A stretch of DNA of 64,000 nt, from assembly GCA_001592805.2 (NCBI GenBank), contig CP051139.1, positions 2,542,001-2,606,000 of the forward strand, written 5' to 3'. The DNA comes from Peltaster fructicola (Eukaryota; Ascomycota; Dothideomycetes). This document shows positions 10,183 to 20,394 of this stretch, piece after piece. The position numbers and the translations under genes were made by a program. Positions within the stretch are counted from its first letter, which is position 1. Each line of letters starts with the position of its first letter. The notes beneath the pieces are model-generated. The model was not told the DNA's origin, searched no databases, and saw only the letters and a program-made list of their open reading frames with translations.

Positions 10183-11665
10183 CCTGCGATACATCAATGT
10201 ATTGTTATTGTCGAAGAGGTGGAGGAGAGATGGTAGGGCTGGTTCCAGTGATCTTGTCGTCATGAAGTCGAGCTTGGCCAATCAGTCGCCAGCTGATCGG
10301 GTGACACGCACCAGACACCTTGAATCTTGTAGTGTCATGGCTCTTGTTTGTTAACAGCAGTGTTACGAAAGGCATACAGTCTCGCTGTCCTAGGTTGTGA
10401 GCAGTATTACGGAAGTTCGCGTTGACTGGTAAGAAAGTATTTGGTCATCTCAAGCGCAGGTCTTCGCGTTGACTAGATATGCAAAATCGGTAGGATACGA
10501 TGCACTCGACGACTTCAACTAACCCAATTATATGAGCTCGAACCCTCGTGCCAATTGACCTCTTGAGCAGTGTCGACTTTGCTCTGGTGCTACATAGACT
10601 CTTCATCTCTCCTGCCAAATGACTTACAGCCCGAGCACCATGAACGGCTCAGAGCCTGCTTAGTCGATGCCCAATCTCGTGCTCTGGTCTGCACATGCTC
10701 TTGATGAGCTTACCGGCAGCAATAAGGTCATCGTGGCATAGCTCACCTACCTGAGTTTTGCAAGATGGTGTACTGCACTCAGAGACATTATACCTAGCTA
10801 GACACGATAATAGTCGCCAGTTCAATATTGGTATAGAGAACCGGCATCCATGCTACGAGTATACTCGAACGTTGATGTATATGACTTTGTCAGTCCTGCT
10901 GGAGTGGATGATCTTGAGCTTCGGTCGGATACCCGTCTTGCTTACATATGACGTGCACGACTAATCGGGTATACACCGTGTCGAGCAAGATTGTACGACG
11001 CTCTGTCTTAGTCGAGATTATTCGTAAATCTGTGAATCTCCCAGGCTTGCGTAGAGCGTCCAGGACCACCACGGACGGACCAGGGCCAGGCTTCGCCCTC
11101 CAATGCCACTGCTGATCATTCACCTTCGCCGGACTTCAGTCAGTAAAGCAGTGTATCAGCATGTTGTGAATACACCATCGAGGATCGATAACACAGCAGG
11201 AATTCCAAGCGTTGATGCTGCTGTCCGAAATATCGCGAATGGCGAGGAGTGCTGCTAGGACCGCGCAGCAATGTGGAATCAGCAACACACATGTACCCGT
11301 CGTCCAACTACACTGTAAGATACTGCTCCCATTGGCACGAAGTAGCAGCAACAGCACGAGTGAGAGAGGAGGATTTGAGTGATGAGGAGGTAGGAAACGA
11401 AGTTGTGGACGTAATGCTACGCGAACACATCCTTCTCGGCTCCTCCTGATGAGGATTAGCCGAGCATTTCACTATAGACGCGGCTCTACTGCCGATTTGG
11501 ATACGAGCGGTCGAAGACTATGGATCCCTCCCACTGGAATCTTCCATTAGTAAGCTCTCAGTATAAGTATCACACCCGGAGCACTGCTGGACGAGTTCAT
11601 TGTACAAACAAGTCATAATTCCACACCATAGATTAATAGAGAAGACTTCCACAACAACAGACACA
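10183..11665. other. gene-poor stretch
   Basis: I see no recognisable protein in about 1.5 kb. The open frames at 10758-10964, 10890-11123 and 11136-11357 are short and give no family signature. The right end must hold the promoter of the Old Yellow Enzyme gene. A 12-bp direct repeat, TTCGCGTTGACT, occurs at 10416-10427 and 10463-10474. A fast-evolving or non-coding RNA gene cannot be excluded by eye. Confidence 0.5.
11547..11553. promoter_or_regulatory. possible Yap1 response element (TTAGTAA)
   Basis: TTAGTAA, read as TTACTAA on the other strand, lies 113 bp upstream of the Old Yellow Enzyme start codon. TTACTAA is the classical Yap1/AP-1 site, and yeast OYE genes are oxidative-stress responsive. 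A 7-mer can occur by chance, so this is a suggestion only. Confidence 0.3.
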
Positions 11666-12781
11666 ATGGCGGACCGACTTTTTCAGCCAATTCAGCTCGG
11701 AGACATCAAGCTTGGCCATCGAATGGCAATGGCACCACTCACCAGATTTCGTGCCAACGACGACCACGTGCATCAGCCAATCGCAGTAGAGTACTATGAG
11801 CAGCGAGCATCGACACCAGGCACACTTCTCATATCAGAGGCCACCTTCATCTCTGCACAGGCCGGCGGATACTACAACGTTCCAGGCATCTACAACGAGG
11901 ACCAGATCAAGGCCTGGAAAGCTGTGACCGATGCCGTTCATAAGAAGGGCAGCTACATATATGCGCAGCTGTGGGCATTAGGACGAGTGGCAAATCCAAA
12001 GGCACTCGAGAAGGACGGCTTCAAGCTTGTGTCCTCAAGTGATGTTCCAGTTGCAGAGGGTGCTCAAGCGCCACAGCCTCTGACTGAAGCCGAGATCAAG
12101 CAGTATGTCGCGGACTACGCAACAGCTGCTTCGAATGCCATCAAAGCTGGATTCGACGGCGTTGAGATCCATGCTGCCAATGGCTACCTGCCTGATCAGT
12201 TCACGTCAGCCAACTCGAACAAGAGGACAGACAAATATGGTGGCAGTGTTGAGAAGCGATCGACTTTCGCCCTCGAAGTCGCTGATGCAGTAGCGAAAGC
12301 GATTGGTAGCCAGAAGGTCGGCATTCGACTCTCGCCATGGAGTCCGTTCCAAGGTATGGACAGCAAGGATCCAGTGCCACAGTTTTCCCACCTGATCAGC
12401 GAACTGAAGAAGTTTAACTTGGCGTACCTGCATCTAGTCGAGTCTCGAAGCTCCGGAGATGTCGCTGTTGCAACATATCAGTCAGTAACCAACGCAAACG
12501 ACAAGTTCCTGCAGCTCTGGGGCTCGGCACCAGTCGTGCTCGCAGGTGGTTTCACACCAGAGAAGGCCAAGAAGTCTGTCGGCGAGGTATATACTGGCGA
12601 CAACATCATAATAGCCTTTGGCCGCTCGTTCATTAGTACGCCAGATCTGCCATACCGGATAAAGAACGGCATTGAGCTGAACAAATATGATCGCTCGACG
12701 TTCTACTCGAGGAAGGATCCAAAGGGCTACATCGATCAGCCATTTAGCAAGGAATGGGAAGCCGCCCAGAGCAGGTTGTAG
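11666..12781 (+). CDS. NADH:flavin oxidoreductase, Old Yellow Enzyme family
   Basis: Single exon of 371 residues, the usual OYE length. It starts MADRLFQPIQLGDIKLGHRM, followed by MAPLTRFRA (FMN-binding first strand). The substrate-binding pair is in EIHAANGYLPDQF (His and Asn present, as in the HxxN type, with the following Tyr). The barrel end has VVLAGGFTPEKA and AFGRSFISTPDLPYRI, where most relatives have SNPDL. The enzyme reduces activated alkenes using NAD(P)H and FMN; the physiological substrate is unknown. The ATG at 11666 sits in a good context (CACAATGG). No secondary-metabolism partners are adjacent, so a stress or detoxification role is more likely than a pathway role. Confidence 0.9.
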   Translation: MADRLFQPIQLGDIKLGHRMAMAPLTRFRANDDHVHQPIAVEYYEQRASTPGTLLISEATFISAQAGGYYNVPGIYNEDQIKAWKAVTDAVHKKGSYIYAQLWALGRVANPKALEKDGFKLVSSSDVPVAEGAQAPQPLTEAEIKQYVADYATAASNAIKAGFDGVEIHAANGYLPDQFTSANSNKRTDKYGGSVEKRSTFALEVADAVAKAIGSQKVGIRLSPWSPFQGMDSKDPVPQFSHLISELKKFNLAYLHLVESRSSGDVAVATYQSVTNANDKFLQLWGSAPVVLAGGFTPEKAKKSVGEVYTGDNIIIAFGRSFISTPDLPYRIKNGIELNKYDRSTFYSRKDPKGYIDQPFSKEWEAAQSRL

Positions 12782-12998
12782 AAAATCTCTGATGCATAGT
12801 GAAAATGCAGGTCAATAAAACTCTTCTCAAACTGCTGATGATGTCTTGTTCTGCGGCCAGCCCCTCCAAGATTCGCGGTGTCGGCCGCTTATCAAGGTGA
12901 CTGGGATCAGCTGTCACAAAAAAAAGTTCGACGTATATCACAACCTGTACTTCCTCACCTGCCACTTCGTTTGCACTCATAACATAACGCATACCACA

Positions 12999-14348
12999 AT
13001 GTCGAAAGGAAAGGTCTGCCTTGCCTACTCTGGCGGTCTTGATACCAGCTGTATCCTCCGCTACCTGCTCGTAAGTTGTCAGGCCAATGACCCAAGCTCG
13101 ATTCCTGACCATTGAGCAGGATGAGGGCTACGAAGTCATTGCCTTCATGGCCGATGTTGGTCAAGAGGAGGACTTCGAGGCTGCCAAGGCCAAGGCATTG
13201 AAGATTGGAGCCACAAAGTGCTACATTGAGGACTTGCGTCGCGAATTCATTGAGGAGCTCTGCTACCCAGCTATTGCCTGCAACGCAATCTACGAGGTGA
13301 GCCGCATAAACTTACGCATGTGATGAAGCTGACAAGTCAGAACGTCTACCTTCTTGGCACCTCCCTCGCTCGTCCAGTCATTGCTCGCGCTCAGATCTCT
13401 GTAGCTCAGAAGGAGGGCTGCTTCGCAGTGTCACACGGTTGCACAGGCAAGGGCAACGACCAGGTCCGCTTCGAGCTCGCATTCTACGCTCTTCAGCCAT
13501 CGATCAAGGTCTTGGCACCATGGAGAGATCCAGTATTCTACAACCGCTTCAAGGGCCGAGGTGACCTTCTCGACTATGCTGCAGAGAAGGGTATCCCAGT
13601 CACCAGCACAAAGGGCAAGCCATGGAGTATGGATGAGAACCTGGCACACTGCTCGTACGAGGCCGGTATCTTGGAAGGACCAAACACAACTCCACCAGAG
13701 GATATGTGGAAGTTGACAGTCGATCCGACAAAGGCTCCAGACACTCCAGAAGACTTCACCATCCACTTCCAGAAGGGTCTACCAGTCAAGCTCGAGTACG
13801 AGAGCGGCAAGAGTGTCACCGACCCAGTCGATCTCTTCCTGACTGCCAACACTATCGCTCGACGCAACGGTGTTGGTCGTATTGACATCGTGGAGAACCG
13901 CTTCATCGGCCTCAAGTCTCGTGGCTGCTACGAGACGCCAGGTCTAACCATGCTTCGTGCCGCACATGTCGATATCGAGGGTCTGGTCATGGACCGTGAG
14001 GTTCGTGCTCTCCGAGACCAGTTCGTCACCTTCAACTACGCCAAGCTCTTGTACAACGGCCTGTACTTCTCGCCGGAGCGCGAGTTCCTCGAGGACAGCA
14101 TTGTGGCTTCGCAAAAGTCGGTCAATGGTAGCGTGCGGTGCCGTGCATACAAGGGATCGTTCAGCGTGCTTGGCCGATGGAGTGAGACTGAGAAGCTCTA
14201 CGATGAGAGCGAGAGCAGCATGGACGAGATCGGAGACTTCAGGCCAGAGGACACCACTGGCTTCATCTCGGTGCAGGCTATCCGTCTCAAGAAGTTCGGC
14301 GCAAAGATGGAGCAGGAGGGACGAAGTCTCGCGAAGAAAAGCGCATAG
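12999..14348 (+). CDS. ARG1: argininosuccinate synthase
   Basis: Exons are 12999-13070, 13120-13296 and 13341-14348; the product is 418 residues. The N-terminus carries the PP-loop AYSGGLDTSCIL. Further signatures are GCTGKGNDQVRFEL, the WSMDENLAHCSYEAGILE block and RAAHVDIEGLVMDREVRALR. The enzyme joins citrulline and aspartate using ATP to form argininosuccinate, the penultimate step of arginine synthesis in the cytosol. Both introns are short (49 and 44 nt) and phase 0. The gene begins 217 bp after the OYE stop on the same strand. Confidence 0.96.
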
Positions 14349-14723
14349 ATTGCGAACACAACTTATTGCTTAGCGTTTGGCGTTGATGGTGCGTAGAATG
14401 AATGAAAAGTTCCTGAAAAAAGACGCGCTTTCATGTGATGCCATGTCATGACTGCGGCCTGACCTCGGAGAAGACCCTGGGTCATGTCTATCACAAGATC
14501 ATCATTGCCATCGACTCAATCTTTGTTTCCACCTTGTCGGACTACAAACCTGCCCCTTCATCAACGGATAAGCTCACTACGAGATGGGCTGGTTCTGGAC
14601 AGACTCGCAGACGCAAAAGCTACCGCCCTCTCATCCCGTACCAGTGCCTGGCGCAAATCCTCCTGTAGGTGCTATCGCTGATCGCTCGCAATTCTTCTGA
14701 CATCCGCTCAGCCATCATGTCCG

Positions 14724-15620
14724 ATGCATAACAATCCTGCAGCAGCAGTGGTGCCACCTCCGAAGCCTAGTGCTTGTCCAGTGAAGCACGATGCAACATC
14801 TGCGCCGCCACAGGCATGCCCGGTCAAGCATGATACGCCATCCTCGACACCATCTCCGTCCTATATCTCCAAGCTCAACCCTCTCAACTACATGCCGACA
14901 AACCTCTCCAACACTCGCGACTCATCACATCAGAGTGTAGCTTTATCACTCGACCGTGAAGCGTCCACGATTCCTCGTGGCGACGGTGCTGGAAATTGGG
15001 AGTATCCATCGCCACAACAGATGTACAACGCTATGCTGAGGAAGGGATACACCGATACGCCTGCTGAACACGTCACATCCATGGTCGCGGTGCACAACTT
15101 TCTGAATGAGGGTGCGTGGGAAGAGATCCAAGGATGGGAGAACAGATTCCAGTCAGGTCTGATAGACGGTTGGGAGAACTGCAGCAAGGGCGAAGAGAAC
15201 GCTGCTCGACAGATGGCACTACAGCGATTACGGCGAGGCACACGCGCTGACGAGGAACCCACACTTCTGCGATTCATGGGACGGCCGAATGAACTCACAC
15301 CGAAAGCACGTATGCTGGGCGTGCTCGCAAAGGTCTGGCCCAGCCAGTTCCCTGACAATCCACCATTCGACAGACACGACTGGTTCGTTGGCCGCAAGAA
15401 CGCAGATGGCAGTACGAGAGAAGTCCGCTATGTAATCGACTACTACTCTGGCCCGCCAGAGCCTACCGGAGAGCCAGTCTTCTTCCTTGACGTGCGACCC
15501 GCGCTGGATGGACCAACTGCAGTATGTGAGAGGGCGATGCGATGGGGAGGCGATGTGTGGTGGCGAGCCAAAGGTGGCAGTGTAAGAGAAGAGCTCGCAA
15601 GACAACGAGGACGATCTTGA
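14724..15620 (+). CDS. CYC3: holocytochrome-c synthase (cytochrome c heme lyase)
   Basis: Single exon of 298 residues. Two CPVKHD motifs near the N-terminus are the Cys-Pro-Val heme regulatory motifs of the family. They are followed by [46 protein letters not shown] and YVIDYYSG, all diagnostic of HCCS. The protein acts in the mitochondrial intermembrane space, attaching heme to apocytochrome c (or c1) through thioether bonds. It has no classical presequence, as expected. Whether it corresponds to yeast Cyc3 or Cyt2 cannot be settled by eye. An upstream ATG at 14717 opens only a four-codon frame. Confidence 0.92.
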   Translation: MHNNPAAAVVPPPKPSACPVKHDATSAPPQACPVKHDTPSSTPSPSYISKLNPLNYMPTNLSNTRDSSHQSVALSLDREASTIPRGDGAGNWEYPSPQQMYNAMLRKGYTDTPAEHVTSMVAVHNFLNEGAWEEIQGWENRFQSGLIDGWENCSKGEENAARQMALQRLRRGTRADEEPTLLRFMGRPNELTPKARMLGVLAKVWPSQFPDNPPFDRHDWFVGRKNADGSTREVRYVIDYYSGPPEPTGEPVFFLDVRPALDGPTAVCERAMRWGGDVWWRAKGGSVREELARQRGRS

Positions 15621-15715
15621 TGGGTGCGGGTTGTATGACTACGGCATAAGCGATGGCGTTCTGGCAGATTCAGCTCTTGAGACGAAGTTGACGTCCATTT
15701 CATTCTTTGTATTAT

Positions 15716-16691
15716 CTAGAAACCACTGAGATTCCTACCACCTGTGACAGACAATGTCTGACCGGTCACATAGCTGAAGTATGGACTCACCACTGCAAGC
15801 ACAGCTCCTGCCGCTTCAGTAGCAGTACCAGGTCGGCCAAGTGGGATATCCTTGAAAGCACTCTCACCTGACTCTCGCGCTGCCTTTTGTGCTTGTGGAA
15901 TGCCAAGGGCAATCTTCTGACCATCAGGTGTAGTCACGAATGCACCCTCCTCTTTCGCTGCAGTGAGTCTAGTCTGGATGTGGCCGAATGCCACTGTGTT
16001 GGCCCTCACACCGAAGGCTGGACCCCATTCCTTAGCGATGGTCTTTGTCAGACCTGTCACACCAGCTTTTGCCAGGGCATAGTTAGCCTGGCCAGCATTG
16101 CCGTGAAGACCAGACGTGGAGGAGATGTTGACGATGTTTCGTGGTTCACCGTCTTTGACACGGAAGTATGGTGCAGCTTCACGGATGAGCTTGAAAGGTG
16201 CAGTACCGTGCAGTGCGATGATCGTGTCCCACTGCTTATCTGTGGTCTGCCAGGGATCAGCACTGCTCCTTGCTTCATCGCAAACCTACCTTGTGGATGA
16301 CACCATCCCATGTGAAACCAGCATTGTTGACGATGATGTGGATCTTGCCATTACCGAACTCTGCACTCTTCTTGACCAGCTCCTTGATGTATGCATCACT
16401 CAGCATATCGCCAGCGACTGCAGTTGCTGAACCGCCCTCTGCATTGATCTTGTCGGCAACAGCCTGTGCTTTGGCTGGCAAGGTGTCAGCTCGTCTTTTA
16501 CCCAGCGACCATTGGCACTCACCTCCGTCAATATCAGACACGACGACCTTAGCGCCTTCTTTGGCGAAGAGTCTCGCAGCTTCAGCTCCAATACCCTGGC
16601 CAGATCCTGTGATGATAGCAACTTGTCCGGCAAGAAGACCCTTAGGATAGTTGAGATGTCCAGCGATCTGCTCGACACGCTTGGTTGCCAT
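15716..16691 (-). CDS. short-chain dehydrogenase/reductase, FabG-like
   Basis: Exons are 16523-16691, 16290-16474 and 15716-16246 (introns 48 and 43 nt); the product is 294 residues. The Rossmann motif is AIITGSGQGIGAEAARLFA, the cofactor-selecting acid is in VVVSDIDG, and NNAG, the Ser in NISSTSG and YALAK give the SDR catalytic set. The end RPGTATEAAGAVLAVVSPYFSYVTGQ is FabG-like. An Asp after beta-2 suggests NAD(H). The substrate is unknown; a fatty-acid or polyol-type oxidoreductase is likely. Intron 1 is a multiple of three without stops, so retention would add 16 residues next to the cofactor acid. The gene is tail-to-tail with the heme lyase, stops 95 bp apart. Confidence 0.85.
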
Positions 16692-17029
16692 GGTGCTCGA
16701 GCTTTATAGATGTCGATGTAGGACTGGGCAAGAGAAAAAGTACGAGGTGCTCACCTGGAGATTCTACTGACCACGCGACATTTGGTGTGACGATGATGGA
16801 AGCTCTCATTGCCGATGTTGCTGCGAGGTGGAGTGTTATTAGCCGAGGCTAGAATAGGTTGATCGACAGCAGCTACAGAGCCACACGTCTCTTGAGCTTG
16901 ATCAACGTGCACACGTGCATGTCTGCTTACTATACAAGGGGACATGCTGTCCCAATGTTGTCTTTCTTCGAGTCTCACGCTTACATGACAGCTTCAACAA
17001 CGACATAGGACCTTTGCAAGCCGCTCGTC
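16692..17029. promoter_or_regulatory. divergent intergenic region, SDR and Gfo/Idh/MocA genes
   Basis: 338 bp between two divergent start codons. It contains GT- and CA-rich stretches but no gene I can support. It must contain both promoters. Confidence 0.4.
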
Positions 17030-18589
17030 ATGGCGCCACTCATGGATGATCGTCCGTCACAGCCTCAAGACTGTGTTCCGCGATTCCTGGTGGTTGGAGC
17101 TGGTTCTCGTGGCAATGCATATGCTCGAGGTCTGACCGAATCAGGTCTAGGAGTGGTCGCAGCAGTCGCCGAGCCCGTCGAGTTCAAGCGCAGGCAATTG
17201 GGTAGGAGATACATCTGGCGTGCTGACGAGCCTGTTCCAGAACAGGAGTTCGATGACTGGCGAGATTACCTGTCGTTCGAACAACAAAGACGAGAAGACG
17301 AGCGCGCTGGGAAGTCGGTCTCACCCGGCATCGACGCTGTCTTCATCTGCATTCAGGACAATCAGCATGTTCATGCTGTGACAGCGCTTGCTCCTCTAGG
17401 ACTGCACGTGCTTTGTGAGAAGCCGTTGGCGACGACATTCCACGACTGCCTGAGTATCCAGAAAGCCATTGAAACAGGCCCGAAGTCCCTCTTTGCCATC
17501 GGCCATGTGCTCAGATACAGCCCTCACAACATGATGCTGCGACACCTTGTCCGTGAGAAGAAGGCCATCGGAGATGTGATCTCGCTCGAGCACACAGAGC
17601 CCATTGGCTGGTGGCACTTCAGTCATTCCTATGTGCGTGGCTACTGGCGAAAGGAGGCTACATCTGCACCTAGTCTTCTGACGAAGAGCTGTCACGACAT
17701 CGACTTCATCATGTGGATGATGTGCTCGCCGCTAGATCACAATACAGAGCAACCGCATCTGCCGAGTACGATCTCCTCGTCTGGCTCTCTAAAGCAATTT
17801 CGACGTCCACAGAAGCCCAAGGCAGCTGGCGACGCCACGAATTGCATGTCATGTCCTCTGCAGGAGAGCTGTCAATACTCAGCGAAGCGGATATACTTTG
17901 ATAGACATCTCGCTAAGGGCAAAGCTCTCGCACCAAAGACGTTTTGGCCCATCGATATCATCACACCAGCAGTTGAATCTCTGGTGATGAACGACAAACC
18001 AGAAGAGGCCAAGACTGAGTTGTACAAGTCTTTGTCTGAGGACTACAGCAAGTCGACTCCTGTGCAAGATATCGAATCACGACCGTGGTTTGGACGCTGT
18101 GTGTGGGAGAGCGATAATGATGTCGTCGATGATCAGGTTGTCACCTTCACCTGGGACGACACTGAAGAGGGTAGAGGCGCGAAGTCTGCTATATTCCACA
18201 TGATCGCTCCAACCCTTGCGCAGTGTGATCGCCGAGGCTGGATCTACGGCAGCACTGGTGAGATCAGTTACGACAGCAAAACGATCACTGTGCATGATTT
18301 CACCAAAGACGAGACGGAGGTCTTCAGTCCTAAGATCCCGGTGAACTCCCACCATGGTGGCGGAGATGTAGGCATTGTGCAGCAGTTCGCCAAGGCGATC
18401 ATGGCTGTTCATGGCAAAGAGCTAAGTGTTGCACAGGCGCAACGCGAGTATATTGGAGCAGATGCTGAAGAGATCATTCGCTCGCACGCTGCTGTCTTTG
18501 CTGCTGAAGAGGCTCGTCGAGACCAAAAGGTGGTCCATTGGTCGAGATGGTGGCAGGACAATGCTGCTTCAGTCCTCGCCAAGGAATGA
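17030..18589 (+). CDS. Gfo/Idh/MocA-family oxidoreductase
   Basis: Single exon of 519 residues. The N-terminal Rossmann fold has FLVVGAGSRGNAYARGL, then DAVFICIQDNQHVHAVTALA and HVLCEKPLATT with the family EKP lysine; GHVLRYSP and the SCHDIDFIMWMM region follow, typical of the C-terminal alpha/beta domain. Residues about 270-285 carry CMSCPLQESC, a small Cys cluster also seen in longer members of the family. The protein is longer than bacterial relatives (about 350), with an insertion in the substrate domain. An NAD(P)-dependent sugar or inositol-type dehydrogenase is the family expectation; the substrate is unknown. Confidence 0.88.
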   Translation: MAPLMDDRPSQPQDCVPRFLVVGAGSRGNAYARGLTESGLGVVAAVAEPVEFKRRQLGRRYIWRADEPVPEQEFDDWRDYLSFEQQRREDERAGKSVSPGIDAVFICIQDNQHVHAVTALAPLGLHVLCEKPLATTFHDCLSIQKAIETGPKSLFAIGHVLRYSPHNMMLRHLVREKKAIGDVISLEHTEPIGWWHFSHSYVRGYWRKEATSAPSLLTKSCHDIDFIMWMMCSPLDHNTEQPHLPSTISSSGSLKQFRRPQKPKAAGDATNCMSCPLQESCQYSAKRIYFDRHLAKGKALAPKTFWPIDIITPAVESLVMNDKPEEAKTELYKSLSEDYSKSTPVQDIESRPWFGRCVWESDNDVVDDQVVTFTWDDTEEGRGAKSAIFHMIAPTLAQCDRRGWIYGSTGEISYDSKTITVHDFTKDETEVFSPKIPVNSHHGGGDVGIVQQFAKAIMAVHGKELSVAQAQREYIGADAEEIIRSHAAVFAAEEARRDQKVVHWSRWWQDNAASVLAKE

Positions 18590-18811
18590 TGTTACGATTG
18601 TGATGATGTGTCAAGTGCTGATGCATCCGGACACCCGCGTTATGAGGAACAAATCGACAGACCGATCGAATAGCGAGATTCAAAGACATTCTTGATGCTG
18701 CGTCCACCTTCTTTCTCCTCTGTGACTGTGTAGATTAGTTGTCACGTGCTCGACTGACATCACTTACGCTACGAGCACACGACCACTTACAACATACAGC
18801 AACATCACAGT

Positions 18812-20379
18812 ATGGAAGAACTACCAATATCGCTGATTGACCTCATTGCCAACAACATCATAGCTCGCCAGCTTGCACCTTACATCCCTGTGCCTTCGCT
18901 ACTTGCGTTATCGAGCCTCAGTAAACAGTATCGACAACTCATTCAATCGCAGCCGGATATATGGCGAACGCTCGACTTGTCCAGGGTCAAATCAGCTATC
19001 ATCGATGCTGGACCTGTCGATGTCGGCGGCATATCATGGCGCGCTGAAAGGATGGATGAAGCCTTCACCGAGGACGACTTCTACGCTGGACCACTGAGGG
19101 GAATCTTCAGCCAACTGGATCGGAGTCATGTCCTACAATTCGTCCAAATCATGCAACTCGATGGCCTCAGTGTCCCAGCAGATTTGATTAGGGAGCTCAT
19201 CTGCGAAGACCAATACAATGTTCGGATCCTGAGCATTCGAGAATGCAAGCATCTCAATCAGACGAAGCTACAACAATTGCTGAGATATGTATGTCGTCCG
19301 TCACGTCCAGAGGGCACACCCAAGCTACAAGCATTGTATTGTTTTGGCAACAAAGATACGCCTCGTCAGAGCACAGGCACAAGCACAGCGTTTGAAGTTG
19401 CTCCGTCTGGTGGCATTACTGCCGTCGCTGGAGCACAGATTGGTGCAGAGTGGAATCAGCTCTCGTCTTCATACCTCAGCTCTACACTGTCTCAGGATGA
19501 TCAGGGTAAGTGGTATGATCGATCTGGTAGAGTATTGAGACGTCCAAATAGCGAGTGGCCGTTTACACTAGAGGTCTGCAAGGGTATCATCGCGTTCGAT
19601 GCAGTCCTCTGTCGAGGCCCTAGACACGACATCACAAAGGTATCATCTACTGACTACATACCGGCAACTATCGCTACTGTCGCTCTTGGGCCGAATGGCT
19701 GTGAGACCTGCGGGAACGCACCCGAGGGACCAGGAGTCTTCGGGGACACCGACCAAACTACACTGCCATTACTCTCACCACTACCGCAAGCAGCCACTTT
19801 ACGAGCTGCACAACGACCGGAAACCCCTACGGGCAGCGCACCACCGCTCTTCTTGCGATGCGAGGAATGTCTACGCGGGCGGTGGTGTGAACGTTGCTCA
19901 AGATGGTGGTGCGAGTCTTGCTATGAAAAGGTCGCTCCTAGGACGAGCACTGAGCAGACGACTCTCGACGCTCTCCAGGATGGCGTGTGGAACAATCAGG
20001 CCAAGGAGCCAGCTGTAAAGGTATATTCGAAGCTCTGCGTTGAACACTGCCTTGTTGGAGAGATGATGATGTCGGCAGATGGCTTCTGGGGTTGATGCCA
20101 GGTGCTCATGTAGTTCTCGAAGAGCATTCAAGAACGCTGCTGACCATGACATAGATAGGAGTGGACAGAGATTGCTTCGATTGTGGCAGAACATGTATCC
20201 AATGCAGTCAAAAATACATGCGTCTTTGTGGCTGGTGCAGTACATACTACTGCCATTTGGACGACGAAGGCTCGACTGAGAAGATGGTGAGTTACGAGGC
20301 TTGTGCATCGAATATTATTGATAAGGCAAAGTGCAGCTGGTGTTCACACAGTGGTCGACGAACACGCGAGCTGTATTGA
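18812..20379 (+). CDS. F-box-like protein with Cys-rich zinc-binding C-terminus
   Basis: Exons are 18812-20090 and 20159-20379; the product is 499 residues. The N-terminus has an F-box-like helical block (VPSLLALSSLSKQYRQLIQ, then PDIWRTLDLS) and a short LRR-like stretch (VRILSIRECKHLNQTKLQQL). The C-terminal third is rich in paired Cys: CETCGN, CEECLRGRWCERCSRWWC, CFDCGRTCIQCSQKY, CGWCSTYYC and CSWCS, which suggests several zinc sites. A GTGAGT at 20287 could start a 39-nt in-frame intron, but its acceptor would be AAG, so read-through is preferred. The family name is not recognised; a ubiquitin-ligase adaptor role is inferred. It is tail-to-tail with UFD1, stops 15 nt apart. Confidence 0.7.
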
Positions 20380-20394
20380 AGCGTGTGGCAGGAC

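Noticed and set aside
20287-20325. 39-nt intron in the F-box/Cys-rich gene
   Set aside because: Good donor but the acceptor would be AAG; the stretch is in frame and open, so read-through is simpler.
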